From: Paracoccaceae bacterium
GTDB taxonomy: Bacteria > Pseudomonadota > Alphaproteobacteria > Rhodobacterales > Rhodobacteraceae
DNA: 5,841 bases
Direction of reading: 5' to 3'
NCBI GenBank assembly: GCA_007134805.1
Contig: SLKB01000122.1
Coordinates: 1 to 5,841, forward strand
Positions 1-4,834 of this stretch are shown here, piece after piece. The notes below the pieces were generated by a model. That model ran no database searches. It saw nothing but the letters and a program-made list of their open reading frames with translations, and was not told the DNA's origin. The translations under genes and the position numbers were made by a program. Each line of letters starts with the position of its first letter. Within the stretch, counting starts at the first letter, position 1.

Positions 1-399
1 AACTGGGTGATCAACGAGTTGTTCGGCCGGCTGAAAAAGGACGGGCACGAAATCACGGCGAGCCCGGTCAATGCCGGGCAGCTTGCTGGGATCATCCGGC
101 TGATCACCGCGGGCGATATCTCGGGCAAGATCGCCAAAGATCTGTTCGAGATCGTCTACACTGAGGGGGGTGATCCTGCCGAGATCGTCGCCGCGCGCGG
201 CATGACGCAGGTAACCGACACGGGCGCGATCGAGGCCGCTGTCGACGAGATCATCGCCGCCAACCCCGCCCAGGTAGAAAAAGCGAGAGCGAACCCCAAG
301 CTCGCAGGCTGGTTCGTGGGTCAAGTGATGAAGGCCACCGGCGGGAAGGCCAACCCGAAGGCCGTCAACGAGATCGTGACCGCGAAGCTCTCGCTTTAG
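1..399 (+). CDS. gatB: Aspartyl/glutamyl-tRNA(Asn/Gln) amidotransferase subunit B, C-terminal part
   Basis: GatB is the tRNA-binding and kinase subunit of the cytoplasmic GatCAB complex, which converts Glu-tRNA(Gln) and Asp-tRNA(Asn) to the correctly amidated tRNAs. The frame is open from base 1 (reading NWVINELF) with no start in the window, so this is a partial gene; a GTG at 7 is an internal valine. The 132 residues match the C-terminal GatB/YqeY helical tail domain, recognised by the [16 protein letters not shown] segment, a middle stretch resembling [18 protein letters not shown], and the ending with [20 protein letters not shown]. The family is usually about 480-505 residues, so roughly a quarter is visible. 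TAG stop at 397-399. The next gene is on the opposite strand, so gatB ends its transcript here. Family assignment is confident; nothing looks degraded. Confidence 0.95.
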   Translation, partial: NWVINELFGRLKKDGHEITASPVNAGQLAGIIRLITAGDISGKIAKDLFEIVYTEGGDPAEIVAARGMTQVTDTGAIEAAVDEIIAANPAQVEKARANPKLAGWFVGQVMKATGGKANPKAVNEIVTAKLSL

Positions 400-725
400 C
401 GCTGGCGGGGGAACGGCCAAAGGCGAGGCTCCCTTTGAAGATCGGAAGATGTATACCTTGATCGCAGCCTTGCGCCCGGGGTGGTAGATGGTCCCGTGAA
501 TGGCGCGATGGTCGAGAGATATGTCGAACGGAACAAGTGCCAACCCTGCACCGTGGTGATGGTCATGTCCGCGACCTGTTCACAGACGAGGGAAGTAACA
601 GCTTCTTCATAGTCGCAGGCTCTCGAACTTATCAAGCGGGACAGGCTCAAGAGACCGGCTCTACCATGAAACGCCACCGCCCCGGTCGCCGATGCGCCGG
701 GGCGGCTCGGTTCTGTGTCGGGCTC
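400..725. other. Geneless stretch between convergent gatB and cyclophilin genes
   Basis: These 326 bases separate the gatB stop from the end of the minus-strand cyclophilin. Open frames exist on both strands: a 93-codon minus frame at 396-677 and a roughly 38-codon plus frame starting with GTG at 496. Their products resemble no family I know, lack a good Shine-Dalgarno and have irregular composition, so I do not call them genes. The only structure I can support is the GC-rich hairpin at 677-705, annotated separately. A weak 6-bp hairpin (CAAAGG / CCTTTG, 418-437) follows gatB but has no T-run. The stretch is longer than usual for two convergent housekeeping genes, so a small RNA or a decayed gene is possible. 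Confidence 0.5.
677..705 (-). terminator. GC-rich stem-loop downstream of the cyclophilin pair
   Basis: A perfect 9-bp stem (CCGCCCCGG at 677-685 with CCGGGGCGG at 697-705) encloses an 11-base loop. It begins about 20 bases beyond the stop of the minus-strand cyclophilin gene. On the minus strand it is followed by TGGCGTTTCAT, only a weak T-rich tail, so termination efficiency is uncertain. By position it is the likely terminator for the cyclophilin operon and might also stop transcripts arriving from gatB. Confidence 0.55.
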
Positions 726-1340
726 TCAACGTTCGATAGTGACTCGGTCCATCACATCGGGCGTACCCATCACGGCCCCATTACCGCCAGTGCCACGCTT
801 GATCGCGTCGAGAACCTCGTAGCCCTCGATCATCTGGCCGACCACAGTGTACTGCCCGTTCAGATGCGGCGCGGGCGCGAACATGATGAAGAACTGACTG
901 TTCGCACTGTCGGGGTTCTGCGAGCGCGCCATGCCAACAACGCCGCGCTCGAAGGACTGTGGTGTGAACTCGGCCGGCAGATTTGCCATCTCCGACCCGC
1001 CAGTGCCCCAGCGCGCACGGTTTCCGTCGATCTGCCCATGTTCCACATCGCCGGTCTGCGCCATGAACCCCTCGATCACGCGGTGGAACACGACGCCGTC
1101 ATAGTCGCCGCGCTCGGCGAGGGTCACGATCCGCTCGACATGCTGCGGCGCCAGATCATCGCGCAGCGCGATGCGCATGGTGCCGCTGGCCTCGCCAGCG
1201 ACCTCGACCACCATAACGGGCCCTGCGTGATCCTCAGGCGGGGAGGTTTCGGCATTGACGCGCATCAGGTTGAGATAGGAGGCGCCGAGAATGGCCATGC
1301 CAACCGCGAAGAGCCCTGCAAAGATTGCCTTGTCACGCAT
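726..1340 (-). CDS. Cyclophilin-type peptidyl-prolyl cis-trans isomerase, exported or membrane-anchored
   Basis: This enzyme catalyses cis-trans isomerisation of X-Pro bonds during protein folding. The 204-residue product starts with a signal-type segment: charged MRDK, a hydrophobic run at about residues 5-26, then RVNAE, where VNA could be a cleavage site. It is therefore probably periplasmic, or anchored in the inner membrane if uncleaved. The cyclophilin domain covers about residues 42-203. Catalytic positions match cyclophilin A: R87 in FHR, F92 and Q95 in FMAQTGD, F151 in SQFFI. The cyclosporin-contact tryptophan is replaced by H159, and Y164 sits at the usual histidine; substitution of that tryptophan is common in bacteria. 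The ATG at 1338-1340 overlaps the stop of the upstream cyclophilin by 8 bases, with AAGG at suitable spacing, so translational coupling is likely. It plays a role like E. coli PpiA, but orthology is not shown. Confidence 0.93.
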   Translation of the reverse strand: MRDKAIFAGLFAVGMAILGASYLNLMRVNAETSPPEDHAGPVMVVEVAGEASGTMRIALRDDLAPQHVERIVTLAERGDYDGVVFHRVIEGFMAQTGDVEHGQIDGNRARWGTGGSEMANLPAEFTPQSFERGVVGMARSQNPDSANSQFFIMFAPAPHLNGQYTVVGQMIEGYEVLDAIKRGTGGNGAVMGTPDVMDRVTIER

Positions 1341-1839
1341 CGGCCGCCACCTTGACGCTGATCATCTTGTCGGGGTTCGCCGGCGGCTCGCCGCGGGTGA
1401 TCTGGTCGACATGCTCCATCCCCGCGATCACCCGGCCATAAACCGTATACTGGCGGTTGAGGAAATGGTTGTCCTTGAAATTGATGAAGAACTGACTGTT
1501 CGCGCTGTCGGGGTTCTGCGAGCGCGCCGCCCCCAGCGTGCCGCGGTCATGCGGCACGCCCGAGAACTCGGCCTTGAGGTTGGGCAGATCCGACCCGCCA
1601 GTTCCCGCGCGGCGAATGTCGAAGCCGTTTTCGGTGTTGCCATTTGCCACATCACCCGTCTGCGCCATGAACCCGTCGATGACGCGATGGAACACGACAT
1701 TGTCATAGGCCCCCGCCCGTGCGAGTTCCTTCATCCGCGCACAATGGCCCGGCGCGACATCGGACAGCAGTTCGATCACCACCGTGCCCGAGGTAAGCTC
1801 CATCAGGATGGTGTTTTCAGGATCCTTGATTTCGGCCAT
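1333..1839 (-). CDS. ppiB: Cyclophilin-type peptidyl-prolyl cis-trans isomerase, cytoplasmic
   Basis: This is a 168-residue single-domain cyclophilin with no signal peptide, so a cytoplasmic prolyl isomerase and folding helper. The start is set at the ATG at 1837-1839 (MAEIKDPENTIL) because an AGGGAGGG Shine-Dalgarno lies about 5 bases upstream and the length then fits the PpiB family; the frame stays open to 1950, but that extra N-terminus is unlike the family. Active-site residues are visible: R52 in FHR, F57 and Q60 in FMAQTGD, F118 in SQFFI, with F126 at the cyclophilin A tryptophan position as in other bacterial members. It is the first gene of a two-cyclophilin operon, overlapping the anchored paralogue by 8 bases (ATGCGTGA). 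A 47-base segment encoding ARSQNPDSANSQFFI is almost identical in both genes. The ppiB symbol is by architecture and location. Confidence 0.94.
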   Translation of the reverse strand: MAEIKDPENTILMELTSGTVVIELLSDVAPGHCARMKELARAGAYDNVVFHRVIDGFMAQTGDVANGNTENGFDIRRAGTGGSDLPNLKAEFSGVPHDRGTLGAARSQNPDSANSQFFINFKDNHFLNRQYTVYGRVIAGMEHVDQITRGEPPANPDKMISVKVAADA

Positions 1840-1983
1840 GCGGCCCTCCCTTGAGTATCTGGTTGAGTGCACCCTACTGCGCAAGCGCGGGCAGGAAAAC
1901 CCCTGCCCGACAAGCCGGGGCATTGACCCCACCATGGCTTTTCGCGACAAGAGGGCCCGTCACATCAAGCACGAGGCAACCGG
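1840..1983. promoter_or_regulatory. Divergent promoter region between cyclophilin operon and pgk
   Basis: This 144-base gap must hold the promoters for both the minus-strand cyclophilins and plus-strand pgk. No strong sigma-70 pair is visible. For pgk the best candidate is TTGACC (1923-1928) with a poor -10 (GACAAG, 1946-1951) at 17 bases. For the cyclophilins, GCGCAA/TATCTG (1879-1884 and 1856-1861, read on the minus strand) would place the transcription start almost on the ribosome-binding site, which is unlikely. The pgk ribosome-binding site is GAGG, seven bases before the ATG at 1984. A palindrome at 1888-1909 lies in the middle. Confidence 0.45.
1888..1909. repeat. Perfect 8-bp inverted repeat in divergent promoter region
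   Basis: CGGGCAGG (1888-1895) and CCTGCCCG (1902-1909) are exact inverted copies around the 6-base spacer AAAACC. A smaller GGGG-CATTGA-CCCC repeat follows at 1917-1930. The position between two divergent genes suits a shared operator, but a hairpin in a transcript leader is equally possible. I do not recognise it as the site of a known regulator. Confidence 0.5.
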
Positions 1984-3180
1984 ATGACGTTCAACACGCT
2001 GGACGATATGGATTTCGCGGGGAAGACCGCGCTGATCCGTGTGGATATCAACGTGCCGATCGAAAACGGTCGCGTAAGCGATGCCACGCGGATCGATCGT
2101 GTGCTCCCCACGATTCGCCATGTGATCGAGGCGGGCGGCAAGGCCGTGCTGCTTGCGCATCTGGGTCGACCCAAGGGCGCAAGGGTGCCGGAATTCTCTC
2201 TTGCCCCGCTGCGCGCTGTGCTGGAAGAGCGGCTTGGCCACCCTGTCGCCTTCGCCGAGGATTGCGTGGGCGTGCCCGCCAAGAAGGCAGTGGCGGCCAT
2301 GCGCCCGGGCGATGTGGTGCTGCTTGAAAATACGCGCTTTCATCCGGGCGAGGAAAAGAACGACAAGATGCTCGCCGCGGCAATGTCTGCGCTGGGCGAT
2401 ATCTATGTCAATGATGCCTTTTCTGCCGCGCATCGCGCGCACAGCTCGACCGAAGCGATCGCCCATTCACGCCCCTCCTGTGCCGGCCGGCTGATGGAGG
2501 CGGAGCTGAACGCCCTCGAAGCCGCTCTCGGCAATCGCGCAAAACCTGTGGCGGCCATCGTCGGCGGGGCCAAGGTCTCGACCAAGCTGGAACTGTTGTC
2601 GAACCTGATAGAGAAGGTAGACCACCTGATCATCGGAGGCGGGATGGCCAATACCTTTCTCGCAGCGCAAGGCCTCGAGATCGGGACCTCGCTCGCGGAG
2701 CGCGACATGACCGAGACAGCGCGCGAGATCATCGCAAAGGCCAAGGAGCAAGGCTGCACGCTGCACCTGCCCATCGACATCGTCGTGGCGCGCGAATTTG
2801 CCGCTGGAGCCGCGCATGAGACCCTTCCCGCCGATGCCTGCCCGGCCGATGCGATGATCCTCGATGCAGGACCTCAAAGCGTCGCCGCGATGACGGAGCT
2901 TTTCGCCCAGTGCAAGACGCTTGTCTGGAATGGCCCGCTGGGCGCTTTCGAGATCGCCCCTTTCGACACTGCAACGACCGAGGCGGCGCGCGCGGCCGCA
3001 GCGCTCACCGCAGATGGCAAGCTCACCTCGGTCGCGGGCGGCGGCGATACTGTGGCTGCGCTCAACAAGGCGGGCGTGGCGGATCAGTTCAGCTATGTCT
3101 CGACCGCCGGCGGCGCATTCCTCGAATGGCTGGAAGGCAAGACCCTGCCTGGCGTGGCCGCACTGATGCAGGACGCGTGA
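1984..3180 (+). CDS. pgk: Phosphoglycerate kinase
   Basis: Pgk transfers phosphate between 1,3-bisphosphoglycerate and ADP to give 3-phosphoglycerate and ATP, reversibly, in the cytoplasm; it serves glycolysis, gluconeogenesis and, where present, the Calvin cycle. The 398-residue product is the normal bacterial length. The N-terminal substrate domain shows RVDINVP (19-25), HLGRPKG (59-65), ENTRF (115-119) and [11 protein letters not shown] (143-153). The C-terminal nucleotide domain shows GGAKVSTK (194-201), GGGMANTF (218-225), WNGPLGAFE (315-323) and GGGDTVAA (352-359). These include the basic patch (R36, R62, R118, R151 positions) and the glycine-rich hinge and nucleotide loops. The ATG has GAGG seven bases upstream. 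Six bases after the TGA begins a small membrane protein gene, probably co-transcribed. Intact and typical. Confidence 0.98.
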   Translation: MTFNTLDDMDFAGKTALIRVDINVPIENGRVSDATRIDRVLPTIRHVIEAGGKAVLLAHLGRPKGARVPEFSLAPLRAVLEERLGHPVAFAEDCVGVPAKKAVAAMRPGDVVLLENTRFHPGEEKNDKMLAAAMSALGDIYVNDAFSAAHRAHSSTEAIAHSRPSCAGRLMEAELNALEAALGNRAKPVAAIVGGAKVSTKLELLSNLIEKVDHLIIGGGMANTFLAAQGLEIGTSLAERDMTETAREIIAKAKEQGCTLHLPIDIVVAREFAAGAAHETLPADACPADAMILDAGPQSVAAMTELFAQCKTLVWNGPLGAFEIAPFDTATTEAARAAAALTADGKLTSVAGGGDTVAALNKAGVADQFSYVSTAGGAFLEWLEGKTLPGVAALMQDA

Positions 3181-3186
3181 TCGACC

Positions 3187-3402
3187 ATGGAAAGTCTCGT
3201 CTGGATCGGGACCGTGGTTGCGCTCGCTGGGCTTGCGGGGCTCATCTGGTGCATCGTCCATGTACTACGTCTGCGCCGCTCTGGCCTGCCGGATGAGCAG
3301 ATGCGCGCGGCCATGCAGCGCGCCGTGGGCATCAATTTCGCAGCTCTCGCCGTGTCGACGCTCGGGTTGATGCTTGTGGTGCTGGGGGTTTTCCTGTCCT
3401 GA
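3187..3402 (+). CDS. Small two-helix inner-membrane protein of unknown function
   Basis: I do not recognise a named family. The 71-residue product has two strongly hydrophobic segments, about residues 4-27 and 47-70, joined by a basic loop (RLRRSGLPDEQMRAAMQR). The positive-inside rule places that loop in the cytoplasm with both ends outside. There is no cysteine pair or catalytic motif. The ATG is 6 bases after the pgk stop, with only a distant AGGA at the pgk end as a Shine-Dalgarno, so translation probably depends on ribosomes finishing pgk. Codon use looks like the neighbours, and the helix-loop-helix pattern argues that the gene is real. The link to glycolysis may be only positional. Confidence 0.75.
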   Translation: MESLVWIGTVVALAGLAGLIWCIVHVLRLRRSGLPDEQMRAAMQRAVGINFAALAVSTLGLMLVVLGVFLS

Positions 3403-3506
3403 GAAGAGACCACCCTGCACGACAGGGATTCCCAAGCAGTCGCGTTTATGTCATAGATGAAGGCGAGGTGCAGCAGCAGACTGCATGACAACCGGGCAGC
3501 AGACGC

Positions 3507-3803
3507 ATGAAACATACGCGGCCAGCCATTGGCAATCTGTTCTATTTCGGCACGGCTGTGGTTCTGGCGCTCTATTTCACCTTCGCAGCAGTGCAGGGTT
3601 CATTCGGGCTCTTCAATCGCGTCCAGATCGAAGCCGAGATCATCGAGTTGCGTATCACGCGCGATGCCTTGAGCGAAGACCTGGCCCGAGCCGAGAACCG
3701 CACGCGGCGCCTTTCGGATGATTACCTCGATCTGGATCTGCTCGACGAGCGCGCACGCGCTGTCCTCGGGCTTGCAAGACCCGATGAGATCATCATCCGC
3801 TGA
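3507..3803 (+). CDS. ftsB: FtsB/DivIC-type septum formation initiator
   Basis: FtsB forms a complex with FtsL and FtsQ in the divisome and helps activate septal peptidoglycan synthesis. The 98-residue product has the family layout: a short cytoplasmic N-terminus, one membrane helix at about residues 11-29, the GLF motif (34-36), a coiled coil at about 37-70 (RVQIEAEIIELRITRDALSE and on), and a C-terminal LDLLDERARAVLGLARPDEI region ending in IIIR. The start is forced: an in-frame TGA at 3486-3488 precedes it and no other start codon lies between. The Shine-Dalgarno is weak. The gene follows the small membrane protein by 104 bases in the same direction. In many Rhodobacteraceae, from memory, the pyruvate dehydrogenase genes follow ftsB; here they do not. 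Confidence 0.9.
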   Translation: MKHTRPAIGNLFYFGTAVVLALYFTFAAVQGSFGLFNRVQIEAEIIELRITRDALSEDLARAENRTRRLSDDYLDLDLLDERARAVLGLARPDEIIIR

Positions 3804-3824
3804 TTTGCCGCCGACGGAAATCGT

Positions 3825-3847
3825 ATACAATTAAAGATTGTATTTTT
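3825..3847 (+). terminator. AT-rich inverted repeat followed by a T-run after ftsB
   Basis: ATACAAT (3825-3831) and ATTGTAT (3837-3843) form a perfect 7-bp stem around TAAAG, followed by TTTT. It starts 22 bases after the ftsB stop, which suits a Rho-independent terminator. The stem contains a single G-C pair, unusually weak in a GC-rich genome, so it could instead be an operator for a dimeric regulator. Confidence 0.5.
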
Positions 3848-3892
3848 CAGACCGCGTCAGAGATCAGCAAAGTTTGACCGATCCAGTGGCAA

Positions 3893-3906
3893 TTGTTCTT
3901 TATCAA
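3893..3906. promoter_or_regulatory. FNR-like box TTGTT-CTTT-ATCAA
   Basis: The 14-base site matches 9 of 10 defined positions of the FNR/FnrL consensus TTGAT-N4-ATCAA, differing only in the fourth base. It lies about 260 bases upstream of the 79-residue protein gene and overlaps a possible sigma-70 pair (TTGACC at 3874-3879, TCTTTA at 3897-3902, spacer 17). Bound FNR-type protein there would block that promoter or act from upstream on a later one. A chance match is possible. Confidence 0.4.
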
Positions 3907-3948
3907 GGCGTATTTCCAAGATAAGTGGCTTTCTGACCTCTTGCTGCT

Positions 3949-3978
3949 TTGACAGATCAGTGGGCGCTTGTTTATCGT
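3949..3978 (+). promoter_or_regulatory. Candidate sigma-70 promoter
   Basis: A perfect -35 TTGACA (3949-3954) is followed after 18 bases by TATCGT (3973-3978), which matches four positions of the -10 consensus. The predicted start is near 3985, giving a leader of about 175 bases before the 79-residue protein. The leader would contain the inverted repeats at 3992-4019 and 4117-4134. Confidence 0.45.
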
Positions 3979-3991
3979 GTAACCTGCGGCT

Positions 3992-4019
3992 CGCCTGTTG
4001 ATTGAACGCTGCACAGGCG
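3992..4019. repeat. Inverted repeat CGCCTGT / ACAGGCG
   Basis: Perfect 7-bp arms (3992-3998 and 4013-4019) flank a 14-base loop in the region upstream of the 79-residue protein gene. In RNA it would form a stable hairpin near the 5' end of a transcript from the promoter at 3949-3978. There is no T-run after it, so it is not an obvious terminator. Confidence 0.4.
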
Positions 4020-4040
4020 GGAGAAGTGAGAGACAAGCGT

Positions 4041-4081
4041 TTGCGCCAGATCAAGGTAGTGTCACACAAGAGCGCTACGAT
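4041..4081 (+). promoter_or_regulatory. Candidate class II FNR/NnrR-type promoter
   Basis: TTGCG-CCAG-ATCAA (4041-4054) combines a half-site like the NnrR motif (TTGCG) with a perfect FNR half-site (ATCAA). A -10-like TACGAT lies at 4076-4081. With a start near 4088 the box would be centred close to -41, the standard distance for class II activation by CRP/FNR-family regulators, and no good -35 is present, as expected for such promoters. The leader would be about 73 bases. The box is imperfect, so this is a suggestion from spacing and similarity. Confidence 0.4.
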
Positions 4082-4116
4082 CTCGCATGACGGAGAGAGG
4101 GACTACCGTTTCACCA

Positions 4117-4134
4117 CGCAATCGGACGATTGCG
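4117..4134. repeat. Palindrome in the leader of the 79-residue protein gene
   Basis: CGCAATCG (4117-4124) and CGATTGCG (4127-4134) are exact inverted copies separated by two bases. As DNA it is a compact operator-like dyad; as RNA it can form a 7-bp stem with a GGAC loop ending about ten bases before the strong Shine-Dalgarno (GGGGAGGA, 4146-4153). Either reading places it where it could control expression. Confidence 0.5.
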
Positions 4135-4160
4135 ACAGGGATCAAGGGGAGGAATAGACC

Positions 4161-4400
4161 ATGTATGACCCGATTTCGCTTTGGATGCAAAGCACACTGT
4201 TCTGGGTAAAGATCATTCAGGAACAACAGGAAACCTGCATGCGGATGATCGGCGCGATGGCCGAGAACATTCCACATGAGAATGCAGCAGACCTTGCCAA
4301 GGAAGCCGAAGAGTTGAAGCTCGTCGTCGGTGATGCCGTTGAGAAACCGCGGATCGCGACGCAAGAGGTTGCAAAGCCTAAGTTGCTGGCCACTGCCTGA
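4161..4400 (+). CDS. Small helical protein of unknown function, possibly phasin-like
   Basis: I do not recognise this 79-residue protein with certainty. The start is well supported by GGGGAGGA eight bases before the ATG. Residues 4-35 (PISLWMQSTLFWVKIIQEQQ and on to MIGAMAE) look like an amphipathic helix rich in W, F, M and Q, followed by an acidic helix (about 39-57) and a Lys/Ala/Pro-rich tail like those of granule-associated proteins. The aromatic-Gln-Met pattern resembles the N-termini of phasins and polyhydroxyalkanoate synthases, which suggests a surface- or granule-binding protein, but this is inference. There is no membrane span, signal peptide or catalytic motif. It is a single-gene unit: its own upstream control region and a terminator at 4426-4455. 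The upstream boxes suggest control by an FNR-family regulator. Confidence 0.75.
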   Translation: MYDPISLWMQSTLFWVKIIQEQQETCMRMIGAMAENIPHENAADLAKEAEELKLVVGDAVEKPRIATQEVAKPKLLATA

Positions 4401-4425
4401 AACCGGGCAAAGCTCAAATTAGTTC

Positions 4426-4455
4426 AAGGGTCGAGGCGCCAGTCCTCGGCCCTTT
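4426..4455 (+). terminator. Stem-loop terminator after the 79-residue protein gene
   Basis: An 11-bp stem (AAGGGTCGAGG at 4426-4436 with CCTCGGCCCTT at 4444-4454, one T-G wobble) encloses a 7-base loop and is followed by TCCTCTTG. It starts 26 bases after the stop codon. The stem is strong and the tail is T-rich though broken by C. Confidence 0.7.
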
Positions 4456-4775
4456 CCTCTTGCCCTCCACCCCCAACAGCCCTGACCTGAACTCGATCGA
4501 AAACTCGAGCGCATGACGTTCGGCCTCGCATCGTCGTCAGGATCAGGGATTGGAAGCGCAACTTGGCACCCCGGTCGCGCGAGACGCTCTGGCGTGCTGG
4601 CAAGACGACCCGCAACCGCTTTACAGCCGATGCATGCGCCAACTGCCTCGAAATCTCAGCATACGCTTTCGTCGAAACCTGATACGCTCCAGCGCATGCG
4701 CGCCTGTCACGATGCTCGGCCTGCACGGTGCTCTTGAGCACCTTCGAACACTCGGCACGCCTGCGAAAAGAAGTC
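4456..4775. other. Geneless stretch between two converging terminators
   Basis: This 320-base stretch separates the terminators of the 79-residue protein gene and acpP. Open frames run through it on both strands, including a minus frame at 4424-4804, but the products are arginine-rich, resemble nothing known and run across the terminators, so I reject them. It contains a near-palindrome, GGTGCTC-TT-GAGCACC (4727-4742), and short repeated motifs (ATACGCT twice, GCATGCGC twice). I see no mobile-element ends. Confidence 0.5.
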
Positions 4776-4803
4776 TGACGCCATCCCGAACGGGACGGCG
4801 TCA
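4776..4803 (-). terminator. Rho-independent terminator of acpP
   Basis: TGACGCC (4776-4782) pairs with GGCGTCA (4797-4803), extended past one A-C mismatch by TCCCG/CGGGA (4784-4788 and 4791-4795). On the minus strand the hairpin is followed by GACTTCTTTTCGC, a T-rich tail. It begins about 31 bases beyond the acpP stop, so acpP transcripts should end here rather than continue into another fab gene. Confidence 0.8.
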
Positions 4804-4834
4804 CGCAAGGCTTGTGCTACTTGTCGAAGCCTTT

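Noticed and set aside
600..670. tRNA-like fragments on the minus strand (GGTAGAGC and GTTCGAGAGCC)
   Set aside because: The D-stem, anticodon stem and T-stem partners do not pair and there is no acceptor stem, so it is not a tRNA gene and the resemblance is probably chance.
396..677. 93-codon minus-strand open frame
   Set aside because: No good ribosome-binding site, no recognisable family, and it runs over the terminator hairpin and into gatB's stop; likely spurious.
537..1355. 272-codon plus-strand open frame
   Set aside because: It lies antisense over the anchored cyclophilin gene, whose family motifs are unmistakable on the other strand; a shadow frame.
1840..1950. N-terminal extension of the cytoplasmic cyclophilin to an ATG at 1950
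   Set aside because: The ATG at 1839 has an AGGGAGGG ribosome-binding site and gives the standard family length, while the extra 37 residues are unlike cyclophilins.
2467..3261. 264-codon minus-strand open frame opposite pgk
   Set aside because: GC-rich shadow of pgk with no family resemblance and arginine-rich composition.
3413..3427. CCCTG-CACGA-CAGGG hairpin after the small membrane protein gene
   Set aside because: Only five base pairs and no T-run; too weak to call a terminator between this gene and ftsB.
3857..4364. Two minus-strand frames (70 and 100 codons) in the region before the 79-residue protein
   Set aside because: No ribosome-binding sites or family features, and one lies antisense to a gene with a strong Shine-Dalgarno and its own terminator.
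4600..4720. Possible decayed insertion sequence from repeated ATACGCT and GCATGCGC motifs
   Set aside because: The repeats are very short, and no terminal inverted repeats, target duplication or transposase motifs are visible.
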